25,364 nucleotides of DNA from DALYDK01 sp964415715 (GTDB taxonomy: Bacteria; Patescibacteriota; Saccharimonadia; Saccharimonadales; CAIOMD01), in NCBI GenBank assembly GCA_964415715.1, contig CAYQBK010000044.1:1-25364 (forward strand). The letters are read 5' to 3'. Under the pieces are notes generated by a model. The model searched no databases. It saw only the letters and a list, made by a program, of their open reading frames with translations, and had not been told where the DNA came from. How positions within the stretch are numbered: the first letter of the stretch is position 1; each line of letters opens with the position of its first letter. Positions 14,261 through 22,767 of the stretch are shown piece by piece. A program made the position numbers and the translations under genes.

Positions 14261-14594
14261 TTACGAACAATGCCAAGCCAACATTCGCAATAGTCAAACC
14301 AAGTATTGTGTAGTATTTAGCATTGGTCGGTTTTTTTCTAGCCAATATCAACAATAATAAGATGATCAAGACAAACAACATTTTTAAGCCAACTATTGGC
14401 ATACGTATTTCTTCTTTGTTTGCCTGTACGAGGCCCGTCAATATAAAACCAGTCACAAGCTGAGTTAATGCACTATGTAACATCAGGTTTGTAACTCGTT
14501 TAGGTTTGGCTTTTAACTGAGCTAAAGTCCCACCTAACAACCCTGCCATGCCTAACAAGTGAATAAAAAGCACTGAGTTTATAGCTATTTCCAT
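14250..14594 (-). CDS. Small four-helix membrane protein of unknown function
   Basis: A 114-residue integral membrane protein with four predicted helices at about 6-26, 40-58, 66-84 and 93-111, separated by short basic loops (KAKPKR after the first, RKKPTN after the third). The overall pattern (a short N-terminus, VLFIHLLGMAGLLGG, then LVTGFILTG) resembles small bacterial membrane proteins annotated only as hypothetical. The gene is convergent with the SpoT-like gene and overlaps it by 11 bases. No Shine-Dalgarno sequence is evident. Function cannot be assigned. Confidence 0.7.
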   Translation of the reverse strand: MEIAINSVLFIHLLGMAGLLGGTLAQLKAKPKRVTNLMLHSALTQLVTGFILTGLVQANKEEIRMPIVGLKMLFVLIILLLLILARKKPTNAKYYTILGLTIANVGLALFVTNQ

Positions 14595-14640
14595 AATAAA
14601 TATTTAACCACAACCAAATATCTTTTACTAATTTAATATG

Positions 14641-14690
14641 TTGAAAATATTGTGTATCACTAATATACTATTGAGGATAAACTAAGGAGG
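14641..14690 (+). promoter_or_regulatory. Promoter and Shine-Dalgarno site of the DUF6325/SHOCT operon
   Basis: TTGAAA (14641-14646), a 17-base spacer and TATACT (14664-14669) form a good housekeeping promoter. AAGGAGG (14684-14690) is a full Shine-Dalgarno sequence four bases before the ATG. This operon therefore has a conventional leader, unlike most neighbouring genes. Confidence 0.7.
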
Positions 14691-14694
14691 ATAA

Positions 14695-15111
14695 ATGCGA
14701 GGACCAATAGACTATATTGTCGTAGGCTTTGAAGGCAACAAATTTGACGGTAGCATATTACGAGAAATAGCCAGTGCTATCGATAAAGGAATAATATCAC
14801 TTGTGGCAATATCTGGCATTGTCAAAGACCAGCTAGGCAATATAACTATACTAGATATAGAAGACAATAATAATGATGCCGTTTTTGAATTTTACCAAAA
14901 ATATCGGCCGACTGAAAATTTACTAGATGAAGATGATTTTAACGAAGTTGCAGAGATTATAGAACCAGATACATCTGCGGGAATTTTAATTATTGAGCAA
15001 CTATGGGCCAAAGGCCTAAAGAAGGCCTTAATTGATGCCAACGGAACGTTAATTGCTGAAGGCCGAATACATCCAGATGCAGCTAAAGAGTTAGAAAACG
15101 AGGAGGAATAA
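14695..15111 (+). CDS. DUF6325 family protein
   Basis: A 138-residue protein that opens with GPIDYIVVGFEGNKF and continues with EIASAIDKGIISLVAI, the signature of DUF6325 (earlier grouped with DUF1269). Relatives form a small alpha/beta domain and are almost always followed by a SHOCT-domain gene, as here one base after the stop. The C-terminal half contains a second alpha/beta unit (GILIIEQLWAKGL, then ALIDANGTLIAEGRI). The product is cytoplasmic and acidic. The molecular function is unknown; the pair is often linked to envelope or stress contexts, but nothing in this sequence proves that. Confidence 0.85.
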   Translation: MRGPIDYIVVGFEGNKFDGSILREIASAIDKGIISLVAISGIVKDQLGNITILDIEDNNNDAVFEFYQKYRPTENLLDEDDFNEVAEIIEPDTSAGILIIEQLWAKGLKKALIDANGTLIAEGRIHPDAAKELENEEE

Positions 15112-15112
15112 T

Positions 15113-15385
15113 ATGCCAGGACTATTAAGAGGCATGGCTCGAACAGCCGTGATAGCAGGAACGGCAACAGCAGTATCTAACAACGTGAGTAGAAGACAGG
15201 CGCAAAGGTGGTCAGCCCAAGAACAGCAATCATATACTACGCAACAACAAGCTGCCCAACCGATCACTCAAAGCGACAACTCAGACATGATGGCAGAACT
15301 ACAACAACTTGCCCAACTGAAAGACCAGGGTATCCTTACTCAAGAAGAATTTGAAGCCAAAAAGAAACAAATATTAGGTATTTAA
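15113..15385 (+). CDS. SHOCT-domain protein
   Basis: A 90-residue protein. The N-terminal third is small and Ala/Arg-rich (GMARTAVIAGTATAVS), possibly a membrane-interacting helix; the middle is Gln/Ser-rich and disordered; the last 30 residues are a SHOCT domain (LQQLAQLKDQGILTQEEFEAKK), a short helical hairpin used as an oligomerisation or anchoring module. AGGAGG (15101-15106) lies six bases before the ATG and overlaps the end of the DUF6325 gene, so both are made from one mRNA. Pairing with DUF6325 is a recurring arrangement and suggests a physical partnership. Confidence 0.85.
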   Translation: MPGLLRGMARTAVIAGTATAVSNNVSRRQAQRWSAQEQQSYTTQQQAAQPITQSDNSDMMAELQQLAQLKDQGILTQEEFEAKKKQILGI

Positions 15386-15402
15386 ATATCTATCACATAT
15401 AA

Positions 15403-15433
15403 TTGTCATTTTGGCATAAATGTATGTTATATT
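15403..15433 (+). promoter_or_regulatory. Probable promoter of the MetA-like gene
   Basis: TTGTCA (15403-15408) and TATATT (15428-15433) with a 19-base spacer; the -10 box ends six bases before the ATG at 15440 and there is no Shine-Dalgarno sequence. Confidence 0.4.
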
Positions 15434-15439
15434 TTTAAT

Positions 15440-16375
15440 ATGCCAATAGTTTTAGGAAGCAATACAAGCCCCGATTTTACTAGCAGGCTACAACAGGCTG
15501 GCGTAAGCACTCTAGACCCCAAACATGCCCAGCAACAAGATATACGTCCAGCAAAAATAGGACTATTTAACTTAATGCCGGCCGCTGCCATGGAAGCTAC
15601 CGAGCTACAATGGTTGAGCCGTATAGCGACAACACCAATTTTGCAAATAGAAGTTTTTCTAATAAAGTTTGATAATGACCGAAGAGAAGATCCGGATAGA
15701 AGTAGATCTAAATTGCTAAAAAGCTATAGACCATTGAGTGAAATAAAAGATATTGGTCTTGATGGTTTGATTGTGACCGGTGATAACCAAGAAATAAAAA
15801 GAAACAATAAAAGCTTTTCAAGCAGATTGATAAATCCTGCTGAATTGCCACTGTATGAGTTGGAATATTACGACAAACTAAAAGAGTTAGTGCGGTGGGC
15901 AGATAGTAATGTTAGTTCAACAATTTATTCGTGTCTTGGAGCGCATTTTGCCTTAAATTGTCTATACGGCCTAAGAAGAGGAATCGGCGCAGAGAAAACG
16001 TTTGGAGTCTTTAATCATGACATTATCAACCCTGGATTATTCATGGAGGGCATGGGTGATCATGCGACATCTCCTCATTCGCGTTGGGGCAATATACCAA
16101 CTAGGCAAATTGAAACTCAATCAGATATAGATATATTGGCATTGAATGAGCGCATAGGCTGGTTGGCATTGCAAAGAGTAAATAGTGGCGGTGGTCATGA
16201 CCTACTATTACAGGGTCATCCAGAATACGGAAAGTACGATTTACAGAAAGAAGCAGGCAGAGATGGTGTTGAAACATATGAAGGATCGAGCGAAGGATAT
16301 TGCTGGCCAAGTGACGCAGGAATGCTACATGCCAACTGGATAAACTACGTCTATAACAAATACTCTATGGAGTAG
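15440..16375 (+). CDS. metA: Homoserine O-acyltransferase (MetA/HTS)-family protein, divergent
   Basis: A 311-residue member of the MetA family (class I glutamine amidotransferase-like fold), which acylates homoserine in methionine synthesis. The family landmarks are NLMP (44-47), DGLIVTG (108-114), the nucleophile C165 in YSCLGAHFAL, EKTFGVFNHDI (185-195), SPHSRWG (211-217) and the catalytic pair H260 and E262 in GHPEYG. Differences are marked: no lysine follows NLMP, although E. coli MetA has an oxyanion-region Lys there; GAP after VTG is GDN, followed by a long insertion (about 117-138). These affect the acyl-CoA pocket, so the substrate may differ. No other methionine-pathway gene is in the window. 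Convergent with the ABC permease gene, 15 bases apart. Confidence 0.83.
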   Translation: MPIVLGSNTSPDFTSRLQQAGVSTLDPKHAQQQDIRPAKIGLFNLMPAAAMEATELQWLSRIATTPILQIEVFLIKFDNDRREDPDRSRSKLLKSYRPLSEIKDIGLDGLIVTGDNQEIKRNNKSFSSRLINPAELPLYELEYYDKLKELVRWADSNVSSTIYSCLGAHFALNCLYGLRRGIGAEKTFGVFNHDIINPGLFMEGMGDHATSPHSRWGNIPTRQIETQSDIDILALNERIGWLALQRVNSGGGHDLLLQGHPEYGKYDLQKEAGRDGVETYEGSSEGYCWPSDAGMLHANWINYVYNKYSME

Positions 16376-16390
16376 CTACCTATATATTGA

Positions 16391-18025
16391 CTAGTATAAC
16401 TCTATATCACGGCGGTTATAACGCCAAACACCCAAAATACATAGCACGACTGATATAGCAATAAATACCCAAAATATGGGCCACTTCACAGCAATAGCTG
16501 GAGCTATAGCTATGTGATGTAGCAGTGAAGTGTCTAATATCCAATGATTCAAATTTAATATTGAGCCTACAATCTCAAGGATAAATGACCAACCTATAAC
16601 ACTATACAAAACAACGCTAGTATATCTTGGTATGAAGCCGAGTGCGAATATGCCAATACCAACTAACAATATAGGAATAGCTACCAAATTTATCACTGAA
16701 CTAATATATTGCCAGCTATCAATAGAAATATTTTGGCTTTTTGTACCTATTAGGCTACCCAAATATATAGCAAGACAAGCTATAAATACACCAATGATAA
16801 TATACAAGGTTTTTACGTTTATGATCGTCAACCTGGCCACTGGCCTAACCAACAAATTGTCAAGATAACCCCTAGCTTCGTCATCGCGAAATTTATTTAT
16901 CTGGCTTGCCACCATAAACATCAAAACAACCATCATTTCTAAAAATATCATACCTAGCATGAGATTTGTTGCATTAGGAGCCCCACTATTAGTTATTTTT
17001 CCTATCTGTTTTTGGATGCCTCCCGACTGACCAATAGCATCCCCAGAAGCTGCCAAAAAAGTGCCAAACGCAATATTGGCAATAAAAAAACCAACCACCC
17101 ATATAGCTAAGCTACTAAAATGCGTACGAGCTATGAATTTTTTTGTATTACCGAGTAACCAATAGTGAGATTTGTATTTTGATTTTTCGCTAACCAAACT
17201 TCCACCATAGTCACGCCGACTAGCAATGAACAGCGAAGCTGCGATCATGAGAAACACCAAGCTCAGTATTGGCAATAGCCAAAAGTAATTTTCAGTAGTT
17301 AGTGGACGAAGTTTTTCTACCCAGCCAAGTGGGCTAAGGCTAGCCAGCCAAGAAGCTTTGTCCGAAATATCACCCAAAGCTCGCAACATAAAACTCAACC
17401 CAAAGAATACCCCAGCCACCCGTAATGCTGTTGACCTAGTTGAGAATATCTGTGAGGTGAACGAACCTACAGATGCGAATAACCAGAATATTAATACCAA
17501 CACTAGTGACATAAACCCCACCCTAGCCACCGACCAATCCAAGCCCTTCAAATGACTAGTCAATATTGTCGCCGAAAAAACTGAACTGAACATTAGTAAG
17601 CTGAGTAGACCAAGAGCCAATAAAACCTGCCCTGTCGCACGTGCAATAGTCGTTTTACCGACTAGTAATAGTTCCCACCTATCTTGTTCTTCGTCACCCC
17701 TAAGTAAGCGAGTGCTGACAAACAAGGCCCAAACAGCCAATATCAAAGTTGCTGTTCCTATGGAGCGCCAAGCGACAAAGCCCTCGACCGTATTGAGCCT
17801 ATCAGGCTTGCCAACCAATGCATTTAATCCAGGATTACTACCAAGAGCAATCGCTGTTGCATTACGTGATTGCGCTGTCGGATATAGGTTAACATAGGCC
17901 GTCATTGACGAAACTATAAGTATTATCATGATTACGCTAACGATGATAAACTGAACTATATTACGACGCAACGTAAAAGCTAGAAAAACAAAATATGACC
18001 TCATGTTGTGGCTACTTTTTTCCAT
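16391..18025 (-). CDS. ABC-2-type exporter permease (TnrB3-like)
   Basis: A 544-residue membrane protein with about 12 predicted helices arranged as two similar halves, the layout of the COG3559 exporters related to tetronasin and polyketide-antibiotic permeases. The first helix is at about 22-44; cytoplasmic basic loops carry RLLRGDEEQDRWELLLVG (near 107-124) and the matching FRDDEARGYLDNLLVRPV in the second half, which are the coupling-helix motifs of this family. It overlaps the ATPase gene upstream by 14 bases, so the two are coupled. An alternative start at Met8 (18004) would avoid the overlap. It probably exports a hydrophobic compound or lipid; the substrate is unknown. Confidence 0.85.
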   Translation of the reverse strand: MEKSSHNMRSYFVFLAFTLRRNIVQFIIVSVIMIILIVSSMTAYVNLYPTAQSRNATAIALGSNPGLNALVGKPDRLNTVEGFVAWRSIGTATLILAVWALFVSTRLLRGDEEQDRWELLLVGKTTIARATGQVLLALGLLSLLMFSSVFSATILTSHLKGLDWSVARVGFMSLVLVLIFWLFASVGSFTSQIFSTRSTALRVAGVFFGLSFMLRALGDISDKASWLASLSPLGWVEKLRPLTTENYFWLLPILSLVFLMIAASLFIASRRDYGGSLVSEKSKYKSHYWLLGNTKKFIARTHFSSLAIWVVGFFIANIAFGTFLAASGDAIGQSGGIQKQIGKITNSGAPNATNLMLGMIFLEMMVVLMFMVASQINKFRDDEARGYLDNLLVRPVARLTIINVKTLYIIIGVFIACLAIYLGSLIGTKSQNISIDSWQYISSVINLVAIPILLVGIGIFALGFIPRYTSVVLYSVIGWSFILEIVGSILNLNHWILDTSLLHHIAIAPAIAVKWPIFWVFIAISVVLCILGVWRYNRRDIELY

Positions 18026-18893
18026 AATGAGACAAAAATATTTCTTCGAGAGACAGCTCCTTGCAAGTAAATGATAGGGGGTGATGCTTGCTAATAATAC
18101 TTAGCAACTGATCAACAGGTCCAGTGATCTGGCAACTAATCTGGTGCTCAGCTACCTTTAGATCTCTCACGCCTGGTATATGTTCCAAGCTAGGTGGTTT
18201 TGAGGCAAATGTAGCAGTAATATTTAATGAGGTTAGGTGTCTCATAGAATCTAGCGTACCAACCTGAATCAACTCACCCAAACGAAGTATTGCCACTCTG
18301 TCACACAGTGCCTCTACCTCGCTCAGTATATGAGATGATAGAAATATAGTTTGACCATTTGACTTAGCCTCACCTATGCTTTGTCTAAAAGCCTGTTCCA
18401 TCAATGGATCAAGACCACTTGTAGGTTCATCCAATATGAGTATTTTTGATCTGGACATAAGGCCGGCAATCAGATTAAGTTTTTGTTTATTACCCTTTGA
18501 ATACGACCTAACCTTTTTGTTTACATCAAAATCAAACCTTTTTATTAGCTCGGCTTTGTATTTTTCATCAATATTGCCTTTTATGTTTCCTAGTAAATAC
18601 AGTGTTTCTGCCCCAGTTAAGTTTGGCCATAAGTTTGCTTCTCCAGGCACATATGACAAAAACTGATGAGCCTGAATCTTGTTTTTATGTGAATCGATAC
18701 CAAATATTTTTGAACTCCCTGCGGTTGGATTTATCAGACCGAGAATCAATCTGATAGTGGTCGTCTTACCAGCCCCGTTTGGCCCCAAATATCCAATCAC
18801 TTCACCCTGTTTGACTTCAAGACTTAAACCTTTTAAGGCAAAATTAGCACCGTATCTTTTTGTTAGATTTTCAATAACAATAGCATTATTCAT
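18012..18893 (-). CDS. ABC transporter ATP-binding protein
   Basis: A 293-residue DrrA/CcmA-type ATPase that drives the permease encoded immediately downstream. Walker A is GPNGAGKT (37-44), the signature is YSKGNKQKL (131-139), Walker B is ILILDEPTSGLDP (151-163), and the switch His lies in FLSSHILSE (about 188-196). The last 80 residues form the extra C-terminal domain usual in drug-export ATPases. A CATAAT box on the minus strand (18906-18901) ends seven bases before the ATG, with no Shine-Dalgarno sequence, so a leaderless mRNA is likely. The gene is divergent from clpC, and the 97-base space between them carries inverted repeats. Confidence 0.93.
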   Translation of the reverse strand: MNNAIVIENLTKRYGANFALKGLSLEVKQGEVIGYLGPNGAGKTTTIRLILGLINPTAGSSKIFGIDSHKNKIQAHQFLSYVPGEANLWPNLTGAETLYLLGNIKGNIDEKYKAELIKRFDFDVNKKVRSYSKGNKQKLNLIAGLMSRSKILILDEPTSGLDPLMEQAFRQSIGEAKSNGQTIFLSSHILSEVEALCDRVAILRLGELIQVGTLDSMRHLTSLNITATFASKPPSLEHIPGVRDLKVAEHQISCQITGPVDQLLSIISKHHPLSFTCKELSLEEIFLSHYGKK

Positions 18894-18920
18894 TGGTTAC
18901 ATTATGCCACATATTGCTCT

Positions 18921-18985
18921 ACTTTTGATAAAACATATTGAAAATCCATGATCAAAAGTATAATAATACTTGTATACATAGGAGG
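18921..18985 (+). promoter_or_regulatory. clpC promoter, inverted repeats and Shine-Dalgarno site
   Basis: ACTTTTGAT (18921-18929) and ATCAAAAGT (18951-18959) form a perfect nine-base inverted repeat flanking TTGAAA (18938-18943). TATAAT (18959-18964) follows TTGAAA by 15 bases; TAATAA (18961-18966) would give 17. A second repeat, AAGTAT-AATA-ATACTT (18956-18971), covers the -10 area. AGGAGG (18980-18985) is five bases before the ATG. The arrangement suggests a repressor site; it does not match CIRCE as I know it. Confidence 0.55.
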
Positions 18986-18990
18986 ATTTT

Positions 18991-21624
18991 ATGGCGGTAT
19001 CAATATGTGATATATGCAAGGTTAGGCCTGCTGCATACAGAGTAAAGATATCAAGCAATGGGCATATAAGTAATTTGCAAGTGTGTGAAATTGACTATGA
19101 GCGAATGCAAAGAAGCAATGCATTTTCAAGTATTTCAAGCTCATTTGACTCAAGCCAAAATAGTGGATACCAATCACATACCGCAGATGATATAACATCA
19201 CTACTCAATAGCAGTAGCAAAACCGCCATAACAGAAGCAGGTCAAATTGCACTTGAATTTAAACGAGATGAGATAGATACAGAGCACCTTCTATATTCGC
19301 TTGCAAATGATGATATTGTTCAAAATATTCTTAAACAATTTAAACTAAAACCAGACGACCTAAAAGGTTACATTGATGCCAATGCACCAAAAAACACTAA
19401 CCACCAAATCAGCCCTAGTAATATAGTACTATCACCAAGGCTAAAACAAGTTATTGAGCTTGCGCTCGATACAGCTCAAGACATGGGCCACGGTTATATT
19501 GGCCCTGAGCATTTACTTGTTGGGCTTACAGAAGAGTCAGAAGGGATGGCTGGAGAAATCCTAAAAAAATATGGCTTAACTAGCCAAAATATTCGTCAAC
19601 AGATAACAAAGCTTATCGGCAAGGGAGCAAAAAACGGCAAAATAAATGAACAATCTAACACTCCCCAGCTTGATAAATATTCACGAGACTTATCCAAAAT
19701 TGCCAGCAATGGAAAATTAGACCCAGTTATAGGCCGATCCAAAGAAATAGAAAGCACAATAGAAATACTTGCCCGCAGAACAAAAAATAACCCTGTTCTG
19801 ATAGGTGAGCCAGGCGTAGGTAAAACGGCTATTGTTGAAGGCCTCGCCCAAATGATAGTAAGTGGAAAAATTCCACAGATATTAGAAAACAAGCGAGTCG
19901 TTGAACTAAATCTAATCTCAATGATAGCTGGTTCAAAATACCGAGGAGAGTTTGAAGAAAGAATAAAAACAGTTATCGACGAAATAGTTGCCAATCAAGA
20001 AACACTAATAGTTTTTATTGATGAACTGCATACAGTTATTGGCGCTGGTCAAGGTGGTGAAGAAGGTGGAATGGATATTAGCAACATACTTAAACCTGCC
20101 CTGGCTCGTGGAGAACTTCATTTGATAGGAGCAACGACACTCAATGAATATCAGAAATATATTGAAAAAGACTCAGCACTTGAAAGACGATTTCAGCCAG
20201 TCTTTGTACCAGAACCAACCGAAGCACAGACTATTGAAATATTACGTGGCCTAAGAGATAAATATGAGGCACACCACAAAGTTAAAATTAGTGATGAAGC
20301 CATAGTGACAGCCGTAGATTTGTCGGACAGATATATAACAAATAGATTCTTACCAGACAAAGCTATCGACCTTATCGACCAAGCCGCTGCCCGAGTAAGA
20401 ATCAAAGCAGATACCTATACACAGGAAATCAAACAGCTCGATGACGAAATAAATATTCAAAAACGAGAGCACGAATCAGCCAGCACTCACAAAGAGTACG
20501 ATAAAGCCAAAAAACTAAAAAAGAAAATCGATGACCTAAACACCAAACGACAATCTATCGAAGATGAATGGCGCAAGCAAAAAAGTGTCACCAGCAAAGA
20601 AGTCAGCCCCGAAAGTGTAGCTCAAATAGTTAGTTCTATTACTGGAATACCCACTCAAGACCTAACAAAAGAAGAAAAGGAAAAATTGTTACAGCTCGAA
20701 GAAAGATTGCATGAGAGGGTGGTCGGCCAAGACCGAGCAATAGAAGCCGTCGCTGATGCAATCCGCTTAAATCGCGCAGGTTTGACTAGAACGAATCGAC
20801 CAATAGGTAGTTTTATGTTCCTAGGGCCTACTGGGGTAGGAAAAACTGAGTTAGCCAAAGCATTAGCCTGGCAAGTGTTTGGGGATGAATCTGCCCTGAC
20901 CAGAATAGATATGAGCGAATATATGGAAAAACATAATACCGCCCGACTTATTGGGGCTCCCCCTGGCTATGTTGGCTATGACGAAGGTGGGCAGTTAACT
21001 GAAAAAGTTCGCCGAAGACCCTATTGCGTTTTACTGCTAGATGAGCTAGAAAAAGCCCATCCAGATATTCAAAATATACTATTGCAAGTTTTAGATGATG
21101 GTCGCTTAACAGATGGAAAAGGCAGAGTTGTAGATTTTTCAAATACTATAATCATTGCAACATCAAACTTGGGCTCGAAAGAAATCCAGGATAATATCAT
21201 GTCAAAACCCGACAATGATGATAAATCATTAAAAAATATTATTATGCCAATACTGCACAATACTTTTCGGCCAGAATTTATCAACAGGTGGGATGAGATA
21301 ATAGTATTTAAGCCATTGTCGAAACAGCAGATAAAATCAATAGTTGGCATTCAGCTCAACAAAGTTCAGCAAATGGCTTTGGGCCAAAATATTGACCTAA
21401 TTATTGACGAAACTGTTTTAAATCATTTTGCAGACGTAGGCTACGACCCACATTCTGGAGCTAGAGAGCTAAATAGACGCATCCGAACTGAATTAGAAAA
21501 TAAATTAGCCAAGGAGCTACTATCTAGCCAAATAAGCCCAAACCAAACCTTGACAGCAAAATATGACAACAAAAACATATTTTTCGAAAACACAAAACAG
21601 AAAAGATCTACAAAAATAAAATAA
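18991..21624 (+). CDS. clpC: ClpC-type AAA+ unfoldase with an N-terminal McsA-like zinc module
   Basis: An 877-residue two-ring AAA+ protein. Residues 1-40 form a McsA-like module (C6-x2-C9 with RPA, then C32-x2-D35, the last ligand changed to Asp). Two Clp-N repeats follow (about 66-210), then AAA1 (Walker A GEPGVGKT 272-279, Walker B LIVFIDE 339-345), a short UVR-type coiled middle region (about 478-530), and AAA2 (GPTGVGKT 612-619, VLLLDE 680-685) with the C-terminal small domain. This is ClpC, not ClpB, because the middle domain is short. However, the region 730-760 has no LGF/IGF tripeptide, the loop that docks ClpP. It may unfold or disaggregate proteins without ClpP, or use a changed loop. 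Confidence 0.93.
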   Translation: MAVSICDICKVRPAAYRVKISSNGHISNLQVCEIDYERMQRSNAFSSISSSFDSSQNSGYQSHTADDITSLLNSSSKTAITEAGQIALEFKRDEIDTEHLLYSLANDDIVQNILKQFKLKPDDLKGYIDANAPKNTNHQISPSNIVLSPRLKQVIELALDTAQDMGHGYIGPEHLLVGLTEESEGMAGEILKKYGLTSQNIRQQITKLIGKGAKNGKINEQSNTPQLDKYSRDLSKIASNGKLDPVIGRSKEIESTIEILARRTKNNPVLIGEPGVGKTAIVEGLAQMIVSGKIPQILENKRVVELNLISMIAGSKYRGEFEERIKTVIDEIVANQETLIVFIDELHTVIGAGQGGEEGGMDISNILKPALARGELHLIGATTLNEYQKYIEKDSALERRFQPVFVPEPTEAQTIEILRGLRDKYEAHHKVKISDEAIVTAVDLSDRYITNRFLPDKAIDLIDQAAARVRIKADTYTQEIKQLDDEINIQKREHESASTHKEYDKAKKLKKKIDDLNTKRQSIEDEWRKQKSVTSKEVSPESVAQIVSSITGIPTQDLTKEEKEKLLQLEERLHERVVGQDRAIEAVADAIRLNRAGLTRTNRPIGSFMFLGPTGVGKTELAKALAWQVFGDESALTRIDMSEYMEKHNTARLIGAPPGYVGYDEGGQLTEKVRRRPYCVLLLDELEKAHPDIQNILLQVLDDGRLTDGKGRVVDFSNTIIIATSNLGSKEIQDNIMSKPDNDDKSLKNIIMPILHNTFRPEFINRWDEIIVFKPLSKQQIKSIVGIQLNKVQQMALGQNIDLIIDETVLNHFADVGYDPHSGARELNRRIRTELENKLAKELLSSQISPNQTLTAKYDNKNIFFENTKQKRSTKIK

Positions 21625-21663
21625 GCTGTTAATATATAAATATAAATTAAGCAAAGGAATATT

Positions 21664-21843
21664 ATGCAATTTTTTGGTGCCTTTATGTTACTCGTTCTTC
21701 CGTTATTTTTATTTGTCTGCATCCAAATTATTCGTCAGGGCGAATTTGGAAAAACTATTATTGGGCACATACTAGAGGCAATATTCATAGTCTTTGGCAT
21801 CTCGGCGATTGTAACGGCATTCTATTTACTATTTAGCTTATAA
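21664..21843 (+). CDS. Small two-helix membrane protein
   Basis: A 59-codon frame that begins 39 bases after clpC. AAAGGA (21653-21658) lies five bases before the ATG. The product has hydrophobic helices at about 5-22 and 36-57, separated by a short polar loop (RQGEFGKT), and ends with TAA at 21841. The good Shine-Dalgarno site, the coherent two-helix pattern and the position make it a likely real gene, perhaps co-transcribed with clpC. No family is recognised; it is too small to have been listed by many gene callers. Confidence 0.62.
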   Translation: MQFFGAFMLLVLPLFLFVCIQIIRQGEFGKTIIGHILEAIFIVFGISAIVTAFYLLFSL

Positions 21844-21931
21844 CTTTTTTCAAAACTAAATAGATTTAGAGGCCCAAAACTATAACTGTCTTTTTGAGAC
21901 GATGAATTATACCCGACTTGTATATTAAGTT

Positions 21932-22723
21932 TTAACTTTTTAATAGGTCTTTAATAGAAAAGCCAGATAACATAGCGATGACTAATAACGTCAGCAGTAA
22001 CCCAAAGCTAGCACTGAATTTTTCATGCAAAAATAGTTGAGGATATACGGCAACTAGACTAAACAAAGAAGCAAGTCTGATTGTATTGGCAAAAACCAGG
22101 GTTTGCCTAATCGCAAGGCAAAATATCGCATAAATAAATGCTAGGGAATAAATTAAAAATGGTAAGACTAATAATCTACTTGTATCAAAATAAATAGCAA
22201 CTCTATCTAGTCCATAGATAAGCGTAGACCAGACTATTATACTCCCAACTAAAGCCTGCATGATGGACCAAGTAGAAATAAATATTTTGATAAATATGCT
22301 AGATGGCCATACTGTTGGGTTGAAAAAACTCGAACCTGTCTGCCTAACAATAACCAAACGACAAACAAACCATATAAGTAAAAGTATTGTATATATAAGA
22401 AATGCAGTCGGCCTAAAGAAATAATCATTAGTGCGAGTTATAAATTTGCCAATCTCATCTATAAATAAACCTAGCCCTATGCCTCCTGTTATACAAGCTA
22501 TTGCTTTCTTTGGCTTAACAGACAGGAGCAGATATAAAAATGACGTGGTGATAAATAATCCACCCCACAACATATGAGCAATATGCAAATGTCGGCCACC
22601 CAGTTGCGGATAGCCAGTAATCTCTAGAAATAATCTAGTCAGCAACACCGATGCTGCTGTAGTTATCGTAAAGACATCCAGTAAATGTAACCGATAATTT
22701 TTTAAATTTTTTGCTCTGCTCAA
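21932..22723 (-). CDS. Polytopic membrane protein of unknown function
   Basis: A 263-residue protein with about seven or eight predicted helices. Conserved-looking motifs are LGGRHLHIAHMLWGG (41-55) and GLGLFIDEIGKFITR (about 83-97), which place His, Asp and Glu within or next to membrane helices; similar motifs occur in uncharacterised membrane proteins of actinobacteria. The start is TTG at 22723, preceded by AGGG six bases away; the next codons upstream contain TAG, so the frame cannot extend. A TATAAT box (22749-22744, minus) and an operator-like palindrome lie just upstream. Function is unknown. Confidence 0.75.
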   Translation of the reverse strand: MSRAKNLKNYRLHLLDVFTITTAASVLLTRLFLEITGYPQLGGRHLHIAHMLWGGLFITTSFLYLLLSVKPKKAIACITGGIGLGLFIDEIGKFITRTNDYFFRPTAFLIYTILLLIWFVCRLVIVRQTGSSFFNPTVWPSSIFIKIFISTWSIMQALVGSIIVWSTLIYGLDRVAIYFDTSRLLVLPFLIYSLAFIYAIFCLAIRQTLVFANTIRLASLFSLVAVYPQLFLHEKFSASFGLLLTLLVIAMLSGFSIKDLLKS

Positions 22724-22748
22724 TTTGTTCCCTATTCAATATGATTAT

Positions 22749-22767
22749 ATATACTATAATAGTATAT
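22749..22767. repeat. Operator-like palindrome
   Basis: ATATACTA-TAA-TAGTATAT is a perfect inverted repeat of eight-base arms. It touches the TATAAT box of the minus-strand membrane-protein gene, in the 157-base gap between two divergent membrane-protein genes. Confidence 0.45.
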
